From the NCBI GenBank assembly GCA_017529935.1, contig JAFXNB010000146.1, forward strand, positions 1 through 46,204: 46,204 bases of DNA. The letters run 5' to 3'. The notes beneath the pieces were generated by a model, which was not told the DNA's origin, did no database searches, and worked only from the letters and a program-made list of their open reading frames with translations. The position numbers and the translations under genes were made by a program. This document shows, one piece after another, positions 8,483 to 17,651 of the stretch (positions are counted from its first letter, which is position 1; each line of letters starts with the position of its first letter). This DNA comes from Selenomonadaceae bacterium. Its GTDB lineage: Bacteria > Bacillota > Negativicutes > Selenomonadales > Selenomonadaceae.

Positions 8483-9655
8483 ATGGCGAAAAAACCAACC
8501 AACAGCATCGAGGCGATAACTCAGCAGAATAAACTTCTGAAAGAGCAAAATGCCTTGTTGCGTGAGCAGAATGAACTTTTACGGCAGGCAACCGAAGGCA
8601 AGACAGCTGGCACCGGCGACCCGAATGAAATTCTTAAGCAAGGCGAGATTAATTACGAGGACAGCAAGCGCGAAGTTTTGGTTGAAGACATTTATCACGA
8701 TGAAATTCGCGACGGCTTCCTAGTCACTAGCCAGCGAAAAAAATTGTGGAACGTATTGCTCGGCTTGTTGAAAGAATTCGACCGAATCTGCAGAAAACAT
8801 AATATTCGCTGGTTCGCGATAGGCGGCACGCTTTTGGGCGCGGTTCGCCACAAGGGCTTTATTCCGTGGGACGACGACATTGATGTCATCATGTTGCGCC
8901 CCGACTACGAAAAATTTAAAAGCGTCGTCGAAGAGGAATTGAAGTATCATCCCTATTTCCGCATGTGGTATTGGTACAATTACCGGCTTGAAACTGACAG
9001 CGAGGCGGCGCAACATGCCAGCTTTGATTTACCCGTCATTCCTAAGGAGCAGATGGATAAGCACCCGACGTGGGCACCGTTTTTCCCGCTGATTAGGCTT
9101 TTGGACGAGCGCACGACTTACTTAATGCCCGACGACCGGAAAGACGTTTCCTACGCCGTGTGGATTGATATTCTCTGCTTGGATCCCTGTCCGCCCTTCC
9201 CGAATAAAGAAGCGGCAAGAAATTTCGACATGGCGCACGAGCTGTTATTGGCGACGGTTTTCCCGGAAAAAGTACGGGCGGCTATCGACAGCAAAGAAAA
9301 ATTTTTAGTTCCCCGCGAAAAAATGATGTCGTTCTTAAATCTCCCCTACAAAATGCGAGCGCAACAGTTCGATTTGTTTTTGGCGAAGAATTACACCGAG
9401 ACGCCCTATATCTGCGAATTTACCCGCAACACTATCAAGAAAAAGGCTTACTCTTACAAGTACAAGGATTTTGAAAATTCCGTTCGTCTGCCGTTCGAGA
9501 AGATTGATATTCCCGTTCCCGTCAATTACGAAGACGCTTTGACTGACCGCTACGGCAACTGGCACGATTTCGTTATCGACCGCGGACACGTGAACGAATA
9601 CAGCGCGGACGTTTCCTATAAAGAATATTTTACCAAAGTGACGTTACAAGGATAA
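8483..9655 (+). CDS. LicD-family phosphotransferase with N-terminal coiled coil
   Basis: ATG 8483 with GGGAG about 7 bases upstream gives 390 residues. Residues about 8-38 are a coiled coil with the repeats KLLKEQN, ALLREQN and ELLRQ. The LicD core follows from about residue 85: the hallmark GGTLLGAVRHKGFIPW (about 114-129) runs directly into DDDIDV, whose acidic residues bind metal. LicD proteins transfer phosphorylcholine or other phospho-groups from CDP-activated donors to surface glycans. The next gene makes a CDP-linked metabolite, so the donor is probably a CDP-polyol or related compound. No membrane helix is present; the coiled coil may mediate oligomerisation or membrane association. 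It is the first gene of a likely four-gene operon. Confidence 0.85.
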   Translation: MAKKPTNSIEAITQQNKLLKEQNALLREQNELLRQATEGKTAGTGDPNEILKQGEINYEDSKREVLVEDIYHDEIRDGFLVTSQRKKLWNVLLGLLKEFDRICRKHNIRWFAIGGTLLGAVRHKGFIPWDDDIDVIMLRPDYEKFKSVVEEELKYHPYFRMWYWYNYRLETDSEAAQHASFDLPVIPKEQMDKHPTWAPFFPLIRLLDERTTYLMPDDRKDVSYAVWIDILCLDPCPPFPNKEAARNFDMAHELLLATVFPEKVRAAIDSKEKFLVPREKMMSFLNLPYKMRAQQFDLFLAKNYTETPYICEFTRNTIKKKAYSYKYKDFENSVRLPFEKIDIPVPVNYEDALTDRYGNWHDFVIDRGHVNEYSADVSYKEYFTKVTLQG

Positions 9656-9661
9656 ATTTTT

Positions 9662-9703
9662 GCGGAGGTGAATTGCGGCGAATTTTTTTTGCCGCGAATT
9701 TTT
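9662..9703 (+). promoter_or_regulatory. SD-to-start hairpin ahead of the cytidylyltransferase
   Basis: The best SD, GGAGGTG (9664-9670), lies about 33 bases before ATG 9704, the start of the conserved protein. Between them AATTGCGGC and GCCGCGAATT form a stem of about nine pairs with one bulged base and a T-rich loop. Folding this stem would bring the SD to normal spacing. The alternative GTG at 9668 overlaps the SD and would add 12 non-conserved residues. Confidence 0.5.
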
Positions 9704-10417
9704 ATGGCTAATATTGCTCTGATTTTGGCAGGCGGTTCGGGAGCCAGAATGCATCAGAATATCCCGAAACAATTCTTGACGATAAACGACCGCCCCGTCA
9801 TCGTCTACACAATGGAAGCTTTTCAAAGGCACGTGGACATTAACGCGATAGGCATCGTTTGCATAAACGGCTGGGAATCTGTCCTGCAGGCCTACGCCGA
9901 ACAATTCAATATAACGAAACTCAAGCACATAATCGCCGGCGGCGACAGCAATCACAATTCCATTCGCAACGGTCTTTTTGAACTGGAAAAACATTACAGC
10001 CGCGACGATATTGTTTTGATTCATGACGGCATTCGCCCGATGGTTTCCGAAGAAATTATCTCCGACTGCATTATCACCGCTAAAAAATACGGCAGCGCGA
10101 TTTCTTCCGTGCCCTGCTACGAACCGGTCATGCGCACCGAGGACGGGCTTCAAACTTGCGACTTCTATCCGCGTGAAAAGTTGCGCCGCTCCCACACGCC
10201 GCACGGCTACCCTATCGGCAAAATCTGCGATATGTATCGTTTGGCGGCGGAGCGCGGCATAACCAACTCCACTTCCTCCAATACGTTGCTGTTCGAGTTG
10301 GGCGAGCAAGTTTATTTCTCGGCTGGCTCCGAAAAAAATATTAAGCTCACGACCGTCGAGGACATTGAAATTTTCAAGGCGTTGCTTGTCGCGAAAAAAA
10401 CCGAGTGGCTCAAGTGA
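9704..10417 (+). CDS. IspD/TarI-like cytidylyltransferase
   Basis: The protein has 237 residues. The nucleotide-binding signature LILAGGSGARMHQNIPKQF stands at the N-terminus, and VLIHDGIRPMVSEE and KLTTVEDIEIFKALL are in the expected places, so it belongs to the IspD/TarI family that makes CDP-methylerythritol or CDP-ribitol from CTP. The genes for LicD upstream and an SDR epimerase downstream favour a role in surface-polymer decoration (TarI-like) over isoprenoid synthesis. That choice is contextual. It lies 48 bases after licD, and the next start follows its stop by 9 bases. Its start is discussed with the preceding hairpin. Confidence 0.85.
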   Translation: MANIALILAGGSGARMHQNIPKQFLTINDRPVIVYTMEAFQRHVDINAIGIVCINGWESVLQAYAEQFNITKLKHIIAGGDSNHNSIRNGLFELEKHYSRDDIVLIHDGIRPMVSEEIISDCIITAKKYGSAISSVPCYEPVMRTEDGLQTCDFYPREKLRRSHTPHGYPIGKICDMYRLAAERGITNSTSSNTLLFELGEQVYFSAGSEKNIKLTTVEDIEIFKALLVAKKTEWLK

Positions 10418-10426
10418 GGTGGCGAC

Positions 10427-11482
10427 GTGTTCACCAAGCATGAACTTTACGCGGCGGACATTGCCGGCATTGCCAACGAAAATTTGCCGTGGGAAAAATT
10501 ATCGGGAAAAACTTTGCTCCTGACGGGCGCAAGCGGGCTTATCGGCACGGTTATCGTCGACGCGCTTATGAAAAAAAATCGCAACGATAATCTTAACGTA
10601 AAAATCTGCGCGGCTGGTCGTAACGAAAAAATTGCTAAGGAACGGTTCGCGGATTACTTCGGCGACAAAAATTTTGAATTCGTCAAGCTGGACGTCAACG
10701 CGCCGATTGAAGCGGACTTCCCCGTCGATTTTATAATTCACGCGGCGAGTAACACGCACCCGCTACTTTACTCAACCGACCCGATAGGCACGGTGACGAC
10801 AAATATCCTTGGCACGCACAATCTCCTTGAGTTCGGGCGCAAGAAAAAAATTTCGCGGTTCGTCTTCGTGTCGAGCGTCGAAGTTTACGGCAAAGCTTTG
10901 AGCGCGGAAGATATTTTTACCGAGGACTATTGCGGCTACATTAATTGTAACACGTTGCGCGCGGGCTACCCCGAAAGCAAACGCGCGAGCGAAGCTCTTT
11001 GCCAGGCCTACATCAGCCAATGCGGGATTGATACCGTGGTTGCAAGATTGAGCAGGATTTACGGCGCGACGATGCGCCCGAACGATTCCAAGGCGATGAG
11101 CGAATTTATTATGAACGGCGTGCGCGGCGAGGATATTGTCCTTAAAAGTCAAGGCGTGCCGAGATTTTCTTACTGTTGCGCGACGGACGCGGCGAGCGGA
11201 ATTCTTTACTGTCTGCTGAACGGCAAAAGCGGCGAGGCTTACAACGTAGCCGATTCGAGCGAAATTCTTTCTCTACGCGAAATCGCCGAATATATCAGCT
11301 CACTTGCCGGGCGCAAAGTTGTCTTCGAGTTGCCGGACGCCGCGCAGGCGAAGGGCTTTTCAAACGCGGTCAACGGAATTATGAGCAACGACAAACTCCG
11401 TGCGCTTGGCTGGTCGCCCAAAGATGATACTCGTTCGGGCGTGCGCAAGACTATAGAAATTTTGAAGACGATAGTAAAATGA
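10427..11482 (+). CDS. NAD-dependent epimerase/dehydratase (extended SDR)
   Basis: The product has 351 residues and starts at GTG 10427 behind GAGGTGG. It shows the extended-SDR Rossmann motif TGASGLIG (about residues 34-41), the HAAS block, the catalytic Tyr-Lys in YPESK and a substrate-domain RIYGATMRP. It probably oxidises, reduces or epimerises a nucleotide-linked sugar or polyol. In some capsule loci an SDR works with an IspD-like enzyme to make CDP-ribitol, and this pair with LicD could do something similar. The C-terminal GVRKTIEILK is typical of sugar-nucleotide epimerases. The stop overlaps the start of the next gene by 4 bases (ATGA). Confidence 0.85.
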   Translation: MFTKHELYAADIAGIANENLPWEKLSGKTLLLTGASGLIGTVIVDALMKKNRNDNLNVKICAAGRNEKIAKERFADYFGDKNFEFVKLDVNAPIEADFPVDFIIHAASNTHPLLYSTDPIGTVTTNILGTHNLLEFGRKKKISRFVFVSSVEVYGKALSAEDIFTEDYCGYINCNTLRAGYPESKRASEALCQAYISQCGIDTVVARLSRIYGATMRPNDSKAMSEFIMNGVRGEDIVLKSQGVPRFSYCCATDAASGILYCLLNGKSGEAYNVADSSEILSLREIAEYISSLAGRKVVFELPDAAQAKGFSNAVNGIMSNDKLRALGWSPKDDTRSGVRKTIEILKTIVK

Positions 11483-11937
11483 TAAGTTATCGCAAGGCGA
11501 CGTTCGCGGACGTGGACGAAATTTACGACTTAATCGCGGGCTACGCGGCGCAAGGCGTCATGTTGCCCAAACCGCACAGCGTACTTTATGAGACGTTGCG
11601 GGAATTCGTCGTTGCCGAGGAAGTCGAAACAAAAGAAATCGTCGGCGTGGGCGCACTGCACCTGACGTGGAATGAATTAGCGGAAGTTCGGTCGATGGCG
11701 GTGCACGCGGATTTTTCGCGGCAAGGTATCGGCTCGTCAATCGTCAAGAAACTTTTGGAGGAAGGGCGCGCCGTCGGAGTAAAAAAATTTTTCACGCTGA
11801 CTTATCGCCCCGAATTTTTTAAATCGCTGGGCTTTCAGTTGACAACTAAAGAATCTTTGCCGCACAAAATTTGGAAAGACTGCATGGACTGCCCGAAATT
11901 CCCAAACTGCGACGAAATAGCTATGACACTCGAATAA
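11479..11937 (+). CDS. ArgA-like GNAT N-acetyltransferase
   Basis: The 152-residue protein has a GNAT fold with the acetyl-CoA loop RQGIGSSIVKKLLEEG and the beta-strand block LAEVRSMAVH. The C-terminal LPHKIWKDCMDCPKFPNCDE, with four cysteines, is the hallmark of the Firmicutes N-acetylglutamate-synthase-like subgroup, so glutamate acetylation for arginine synthesis is possible. The cysteines might bind metal. It is translationally coupled to the epimerase (ATGA overlap), but its metabolic link to that operon is unclear. A strong terminator follows. Confidence 0.85.
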   Translation: MISYRKATFADVDEIYDLIAGYAAQGVMLPKPHSVLYETLREFVVAEEVETKEIVGVGALHLTWNELAEVRSMAVHADFSRQGIGSSIVKKLLEEGRAVGVKKFFTLTYRPEFFKSLGFQLTTKESLPHKIWKDCMDCPKFPNCDEIAMTLE

Positions 11938-11943
11938 AAATTT

Positions 11944-11976
11944 TTCTCCCCGTATGTTGCGGGGAATTTTTTTTTG
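11944..11976 (+). terminator. Terminator after the licD operon
   Basis: CCCCG (11948-11952) pairs with CGGGG (11960-11964), followed by a long T-run (nine T from 11967). Confidence 0.85.
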
Positions 11977-11979
11977 TTG

Positions 11980-12008
11980 TAGACAGTTTCAAGAAAGAAT
12001 TGTACAAT
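11980..12008 (+). promoter_or_regulatory. Sigma-A-type promoter for recJ
   Basis: TAGACA (11980-11985) and TACAAT (12003-12008) are separated by 17 bp. The pair lies directly after the previous terminator and 34 bases before recJ. Confidence 0.65.
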
Positions 12009-12041
12009 CAAGCGGCAAATAAAAAGAGATGGAGAATTCGT

Positions 12042-14099
12042 ATGCGAAAGAAATGGGTTGTTAAAGAGGCAAATGCCGCGAGTGTTCAGGCGGTGGCAAA
12101 CGCGCTGGGCGTGAGTGAATTGACTGCGAAAGTTTTGTATCATCGCGGGATAAGGGACGCGCAGTCGGCGAGAAATTTTTTGGAGCCGGAAGCCGCGCCT
12201 TTTAATGACCCGTTCACAATGAAGGGAATGCGCACCGCCGTCGACAGAATTAAAAAGGCTCTCGACGCGGGCGAAAAAATTTGCGTTTACGGCGATTACG
12301 ACGTGGACGGGATGAGCGCGTCGGCGATTTTAATTCGGCTGTTCAGGAAATTTGGCGCGAACGTCGAAAGCTACATTCCCGCGCGTTCTGAGGGCTACGG
12401 CTTGAATGTTCCCGCGCTGAAAAAAATTGCGGCGGAGGGCGCGACACTTTTAATCAGCGTGGACTGCGGCATAACCAACGAGAAAGAAATCGCCGCCGTT
12501 AAAGATTCGCTGGATGTGATTGTCACTGACCACCACTTGCCCGCGCTTGATGACGTTCAATCTGCCGTCACCGTCGTCAATCCCAATCAACGCGGCTGTC
12601 CTTATCCCGAAAAAAATTTGTGCGGGGCGGGCGTCGCCTTCAAACTCAGCCAAGCACTTATGCAGGAGCTTGCGGGCGTCGATTATCAAAGTTACACGAC
12701 GGACATTGAAATTGCCGCGCTGGCGACTGTTGCGGATTTAGTTCAACTCGTCGGCGAAAATCGCAAAATCGTGCGCATGGGCTTGAAGGAAATGTCTAAT
12801 ACAAATTGCGTGGGGTTGCGTGCTATCGTCAACGTGGTCGGACTTGGCAACAAAAAAATTTCTGCGGGGCACGTCGGCTTCCAAATCGCGCCGCGTTTAA
12901 ATTCCGTCGGGCGATTGAAAACTGCCGGCGAAGGCTTGGAACTTTTGCTGATGGAAGACGCGCTGGAGGCGCGAACTTTGGCTAAGCGGCTGGACAAAAT
13001 GAATCGGCGACGCAAGGAAATCGAAGCTAAAATTTTGATTGAGGCGGAGGAAAAAGTTCGTGAACTGCGCGAGGAACACGGCGGCGATTTGAGCACGCTG
13101 GTTGTCGCGGGCGAAGGCTGGCAGGAAGGAGTTATCGGCTTGACGGCTTCAAAACTCGTCGAACGCTACAATTTGCCGACGATTATTTTGACGACGCAGG
13201 ACGGAATTTTTTCGCGCGGTTCGTGCCGGAGTATTTCCGCGCTCCACATGAAAAACGCCCTTGACGCCATGAGCGACCTTTTCGAGCAATACGGCGGGCA
13301 CTCGCAGGCGGCGGGCTTGACAATCGCCAACAAAGATATTCCCGAATTCGTGCGGCGGTTTGATAATTACGTTCGGCAGCGTTTGAACGACGAAGATTTT
13401 CAGCCGATTTTGAACGTCGACGCGCTTGTTGACCCCGCGCAGATAAATTTAGACGTGGCGCACGAGTTTGATAAATTTGAGCCTTACGGCTTGGGAAATC
13501 CGCATCCCGTGCTTGCCTGCAAAAATGTTCGCGGGTCGGCGGCGAAGGCAATCGGCTCTGGCGGGACGCATTTAAGTTTTAGCGTCGGCGAAAATATTCG
13601 GGCGATTGCGTGGAGTTGTGGAAACCTCGCGCCGCTTGTCGAGAATGAGCCGATTGATTTAGCTTATGAACCGTCGCTGGACGAGTGGCAGGGCGAAATT
13701 CGCATTCAATGCAACGTGTCGAGTTTGGAGCCTGTGGCGGCGGCGGGCGAATTCCCTGACCGCGAACAGCTCGTTGACATTTATAATTTTTTGCGCCGCG
13801 CTCGCGCCTTCACGGAAAAATTTGACTTGTGCGATTTGGTTAAGGCGGTTAACACGTCGGGCAAAAATTTTTCCACGTACACTTTCGACAGCGCGATAAA
13901 AATTTTCGAGGAGCTGGGCTTGATAATAATCGACCGCGAAAAGAGCACGTTTGAATTGCCGCGCCCGAAAAATAAATTGGAGCTGACGAATTCGCGAACC
14001 TTCAGGCTCGGAAGCAGAGAGCAAATTGCGAAACCTACGAGCGGCAAAATTATTTCGCTGGAGGCTGTCGCTAAACGGAGGCAATCCAGTGGCTACTAA
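12042..14099 (+). CDS. recJ: Single-stranded-DNA-specific exonuclease RecJ
   Basis: ATG 12042 with GGAGA upstream gives 685 residues. The DHH phosphoesterase motifs are complete: YGDYDVDGMSASAIL (motif I), SVDCGITN and VTDHHLP (DHH). The DHHA1 domain has the glycine-rich YGGHSQAAGLTI, followed by an OB-fold. RecJ digests single-stranded DNA 5' to 3' in RecF-pathway recombination, mismatch repair and base-excision repair. A C-terminal region beyond the OB-fold (about 100 residues) is common in Firmicutes RecJ. The recJ-rel order is typical of Firmicutes, but the apt gene often found between them is absent here. Confidence 0.95.
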   Translation: MRKKWVVKEANAASVQAVANALGVSELTAKVLYHRGIRDAQSARNFLEPEAAPFNDPFTMKGMRTAVDRIKKALDAGEKICVYGDYDVDGMSASAILIRLFRKFGANVESYIPARSEGYGLNVPALKKIAAEGATLLISVDCGITNEKEIAAVKDSLDVIVTDHHLPALDDVQSAVTVVNPNQRGCPYPEKNLCGAGVAFKLSQALMQELAGVDYQSYTTDIEIAALATVADLVQLVGENRKIVRMGLKEMSNTNCVGLRAIVNVVGLGNKKISAGHVGFQIAPRLNSVGRLKTAGEGLELLLMEDALEARTLAKRLDKMNRRRKEIEAKILIEAEEKVRELREEHGGDLSTLVVAGEGWQEGVIGLTASKLVERYNLPTIILTTQDGIFSRGSCRSISALHMKNALDAMSDLFEQYGGHSQAAGLTIANKDIPEFVRRFDNYVRQRLNDEDFQPILNVDALVDPAQINLDVAHEFDKFEPYGLGNPHPVLACKNVRGSAAKAIGSGGTHLSFSVGENIRAIAWSCGNLAPLVENEPIDLAYEPSLDEWQGEIRIQCNVSSLEPVAAAGEFPDREQLVDIYNFLRRARAFTEKFDLCDLVKAVNTSGKNFSTYTFDSAIKIFEELGLIIIDREKSTFELPRPKNKLELTNSRTFRLGSREQIAKPTSGKIISLEAVAKRRQSSGY

Positions 14100-14145
14100 G
14101 CGGGAAAAATTTCAGTCTTGAGACTGATTAAGATAAATTTTTTTT
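14089..14145 (+). promoter_or_regulatory. Possible 10-codon leader ORF and hairpin before rel
   Basis: A GTG at 14089, with GGAG about 8 bases upstream, opens a 10-codon frame ending in TGA at 14121, overlapping the recJ 3' end. Its stop lies inside the hairpin CAGTC-TTGA-GACTG (from 14113), which is followed by an AT-rich stretch with eight T at about 14139. This could be a leader/attenuator, or the remnant of a lost gene. Evidence is weak. Confidence 0.3.
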
Positions 14146-14174
14146 ACTGCTCCGGAAGGGAGGGGCAATAAGTT

Positions 14175-16394
14175 ATGAACGACAAGGGCAAACCACCCGT
14201 GACGATAAAATTTTTGTTGGACACGGTCAAGAGCTATCAGCCCGACGCGGACTTGGAATTAATCGAGCGGGCGTATCTTGTGGCTAAGGAAGGGCACGCC
14301 GGACAAACGCGGGCTTCGGGCGAACCGTACATAAATCACCCGCTCAACGTCGCGGCAATTTTAACGGAACTGCAACTGGACGACAAGACGATAGCCGCCG
14401 CAATTCTGCACGACGTGGTTGAAGATACAATTTTCACGCTGGACGAGCTAAAGGAAATGTTCGGCGAGGAAATCGCGCTGTTAATCGACGGCGTGACGAA
14501 AATCGGACAAATTTATTTCAAGACCAAAGAGCAACAGCAAATCGAGGCGTATCGCAAGCTGATAATCGCGACGGCAAAAGATTTGCGGGTCATCTTGATA
14601 AAACTCGCCGACCGCCTGCACAACATGCGCACATTAAAATTCGTGCCGGAAAGCAAACGCAAAAGAATCGCCAAGGAGACAATGGAGCTTTACGCGCCGC
14701 TGGCAAATCGGCTGGGCATTTCAAATATCAAGTGGGAGCTGGAGGATTTGTCCCTGCGCTACCTTGAGCCGGATATTTATTACGATTTAGTCGAGCACGT
14801 CAGGCAGAAGCGACGCGAACGGCAAATTTATATCAGCGAGGCGGTGCGGCTTATCGAGGAGGAATTTGACGAACTGGAGATTCACGCGTCGATTAGCGGG
14901 CGCGCGAAACATTTCTACAGCATCTACAAAAAAATGATGCGCGACCATAAGGACATCGGCGAAATTTACGATTTGTCGGCGGTTAGGATTTTAGTTGACG
15001 ACGTTAAGGATTGCTACAATGTGCTCGGCGTGATTCACACGAAATGGCGACCGATTCCCGGGCGGTTCAAAGATTATATCGCCATGCCCAAGAGCAACGG
15101 CTACCGCTCACTGCACACGACGGTTATGGCTCTGGGCTATCCGCTGGAAATTCAGATTCGGACGTTCGACATGCACAAAATTTCGGAATACGGCGTGGCG
15201 GCGCATTGGAAGTACAAGGAAAGCGGCTCCTCCAAACCCGCCAACAGCGACCGCGACCAAAAAATTTCTTGGCTCCGGCAAATCGCTAAACTTCAAAAGG
15301 AGATTAAAGACCCGAAAGAGTACCTTGAGACTTTGAAGCTGGATTTTTTCAGCGACGAGGTTTTTGTCTTCACGCCGGGGCGCGATTTGGTTGTCCTGCC
15401 CAAAGGCTCCTGCCCGATTGATTTTGCCTATCGAATTCACACGGAGGTTGGTCATCATTGTGTTGGCGCGAAAGTCAACGGGCGCATCGTTCCGCTTGAA
15501 TACAAACTTCAGAACGGCGACTTCGTGGAGGTCGTGACGAATCGTTCAAATAACGGACCGAGCCGCGATTGGCTGAATATCGTGGCGGCAAGTGACACGC
15601 GCCAAAAAATTCGTTCATGGTTCAAACGGGAAAATCGCGAGGAAAATATTGCGCACGGGCGCGAGATGATTGAGACGGAACTTAAAAAGCTAAGTTGCGC
15701 CCCGAAGGATTTTTTTAAAGAAAATCAGCTGGCGGAAGTCGCACGGCGCATGAACATGACTAAGGACGATTTGTTGGCGGGCATAGGCTACGGCGGGACA
15801 TCGGCGCATTCGGTGGTTACAAAACTTATCGAGCTTCATAAAAAGGAAATTGCCGCGAACACGCCGCCTGATGTTTCCGCGTTGCTTGCCGAAGTTAAAA
15901 AAATTCCCGAACGCAAGAAAGATAAATCCGAACACGGCATTTTGGTCGAGGGCGAGAGCGGCTTTTTCGTGCGGCTGGCGAAGTGTTGCAACCCGATACC
16001 CGGCGACGAAATTTCCGGATATATCACGCGCGGCAGAGGCGTTTCCGTTCACCGCGCCGATTGCCCCAACATTTTGAACGCCACGAGCGACGTTGAGCGC
16101 ATGATTGAAGTCAGCTGGGACGAGACGAGCGATAAACTTTACAACGTCGAGCTGGAAATTGTCTGCGAGGATAAAACGGGCGTCCTTGCCGATTTAATCG
16201 CCGTGCCCGCCGAAATGAAGCTCAATCTGCATTCGATACACGCCGCGCCGAACAGATATAACAGGACGTCGACGGTCAAGCTCGGTGTCGAAATGAGCAA
16301 TGCCGCGCAGGTCGATACGCTCATGAATAAATTGCGGCGCGTCGAAAGTGTCTACAGCGTCGTACGTCCCATGAAATTGGTCGGGGGTGATTGA
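14175..16394 (+). CDS. rel: Bifunctional (p)ppGpp synthetase/hydrolase Rel
   Basis: This 739-residue Rel/SpoT protein starts at ATG 14175 behind GGGAGGGG. The hydrolase domain is intact (GQTRASGEPYINHPL, LHDVVEDT, KLADRLHNMRT). The synthetase domain has YDLSAVRILVDD and FKDYIAMPKSNGYRSLHTTV. TGS (FFSDEVFVFTPGRDL), the Cys-rich zinc-finger-like block KCCNPIPGDEISGY and the C-terminal ACT domain follow. It makes and degrades (p)ppGpp on the ribosome in amino-acid starvation. CodY, which senses GTP and branched-chain amino acids, is also encoded in this window, and falling GTP during the stringent response would link the two. Confidence 0.96.
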   Translation: MNDKGKPPVTIKFLLDTVKSYQPDADLELIERAYLVAKEGHAGQTRASGEPYINHPLNVAAILTELQLDDKTIAAAILHDVVEDTIFTLDELKEMFGEEIALLIDGVTKIGQIYFKTKEQQQIEAYRKLIIATAKDLRVILIKLADRLHNMRTLKFVPESKRKRIAKETMELYAPLANRLGISNIKWELEDLSLRYLEPDIYYDLVEHVRQKRRERQIYISEAVRLIEEEFDELEIHASISGRAKHFYSIYKKMMRDHKDIGEIYDLSAVRILVDDVKDCYNVLGVIHTKWRPIPGRFKDYIAMPKSNGYRSLHTTVMALGYPLEIQIRTFDMHKISEYGVAAHWKYKESGSSKPANSDRDQKISWLRQIAKLQKEIKDPKEYLETLKLDFFSDEVFVFTPGRDLVVLPKGSCPIDFAYRIHTEVGHHCVGAKVNGRIVPLEYKLQNGDFVEVVTNRSNNGPSRDWLNIVAASDTRQKIRSWFKRENREENIAHGREMIETELKKLSCAPKDFFKENQLAEVARRMNMTKDDLLAGIGYGGTSAHSVVTKLIELHKKEIAANTPPDVSALLAEVKKIPERKKDKSEHGILVEGESGFFVRLAKCCNPIPGDEISGYITRGRGVSVHRADCPNILNATSDVERMIEVSWDETSDKLYNVELEIVCEDKTGVLADLIAVPAEMKLNLHSIHAAPNRYNRTSTVKLGVEMSNAAQVDTLMNKLRRVESVYSVVRPMKLVGGD

Positions 16395-17651
16395 TTGGAA
16401 GGAATTTATTTAATTCTGGTTATGATAGTGACGGGCGGCGCGATTGCCTTTATCGGCGACAAACTCGGCACAAAAATTGGCAAAAAACGCCTATCGATTT
16501 TCGGACTGCGCCCGCGACATACGTCGATGATCGTGACGGTAGCGACGGGCTGCTTCATAACGCTCGCCTCAATCGGATTCATGCTTTTAATTTCGCAGAA
16601 CGTTCGCACGGCACTTTTCGGCATGGACGAACTGCGCCACACAATGGACGCGACGCTTTCTGAACTGGACGAGGCGACGGAAAATTTATTCAAGGCGCAG
16701 ACGGAATTTGAGCGGGCGAACGAAAATTTGCGCATGTCGAAGGAAGAAATTGTCGCGCTGAAATCGGAGCAGGAAGAACTCCGCGCCGAAAGCGACCGTT
16801 TAAAAGAGGGCAACGAACAACTTGAGGCGACCAATTCCGAACTTGCCGCGCGGAATGAAAATCTTTCGGGCACCAACGCCGCGCTGGAGGCTGATAATAA
16901 AAAACTCGGCGAATTCAACGTGACATTGACCGCCGACAATGACAAACTTTCCGCTGACAACGACAAACTTTCTTCCGACAACGATAAACTTTCCGCCGAC
17001 AACAGCGAGCTGGAGGAGCGCAATAATCGTCTGCGCGAAGGTCTCATTGCGATTCGTGAAGGCGATATAACGTTGCGGGCGGGCGAAATTTTAGCGAGCG
17101 GCATTATAAAGGGCGGGCGCACTGCCGAGGAAATTTCCGCCGATATCAACGCCATTGCCGAACAGGCGACGCGAAATATCGTTAATCGTTTCGGCGGCGA
17201 CGAAAATACTTCCATTTGGATTTATCAGCCCGAACTGCAACGCGTCATCGAGGAAATTGAATCAAGCGGGCGCGACATGGTTTTGAGAATATCAGCGGCG
17301 GGCAATTTGGTGCGCGGCGAGCCGGTTCGTTCGCGGCTTGAACTTTATCCCAACGAATTAATTTTTAAGAAGGGTGAACTTATTCTTTCCAAAACATATG
17401 AACTGGGCGACGTTGAGCCGGAAACAATTCTGCAGGACTTTTTAACGGAGATAAATCGGCTTGCCGTAGAAAAGGGCGTTTTGAGCGACCCGCTGACGGG
17501 CAGTGTCGGGCGCATGGACGGCACGCAACTTTACGAAGTGCTTGATTCGCTGATTGACGCTAAGGGAAAAATTCAGCTGACGGCGACGGCACGCGAGGGG
17601 ACAGATTCTCAAGGACCGCTTAGGTTGAACATAAAAATGGAGCAGAAATAA
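16395..17651 (+). CDS. DUF3084 membrane-anchored coiled-coil protein
   Basis: The product has 418 residues. TTG 16395 is preceded by GGGGGTGA. It starts with two membrane helices (IYLILVMIVTGGAIAFIG; SMIVTVATGCFITLASIGFMLLI), then a coiled coil of about 150 residues with repeated DNDKLSA/DNDKLSS units (about 183-200), then a globular DUF3084 C-terminus with RAGEILASG and PNELIFKKGELIL. The function is unknown; a scaffold role at the membrane is plausible. It begins one base after the rel stop, and its stop codon shares a base with the start of the RuvC-like gene, a pairing often seen with this family. Confidence 0.88.
   Translation: MEGIYLILVMIVTGGAIAFIGDKLGTKIGKKRLSIFGLRPRHTSMIVTVATGCFITLASIGFMLLISQNVRTALFGMDELRHTMDATLSELDEATENLFKAQTEFERANENLRMSKEEIVALKSEQEELRAESDRLKEGNEQLEATNSELAARNENLSGTNAALEADNKKLGEFNVTLTADNDKLSADNDKLSSDNDKLSADNSELEERNNRLREGLIAIREGDITLRAGEILASGIIKGGRTAEEISADINAIAEQATRNIVNRFGGDENTSIWIYQPELQRVIEEIESSGRDMVLRISAAGNLVRGEPVRSRLELYPNELIFKKGELILSKTYELGDVEPETILQDFLTEINRLAVEKGVLSDPLTGSVGRMDGTQLYEVLDSLIDAKGKIQLTATAREGTDSQGPLRLNIKMEQK

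Noticed and set aside
8713-8725. CTAGTCACTAGCC in licD matching, in reverse, the CTAGTGACTAG repeat at about 1648
   Set aside because: A 13-base match is expected by chance in 46 kb and this one lies inside conserved-frame coding sequence.
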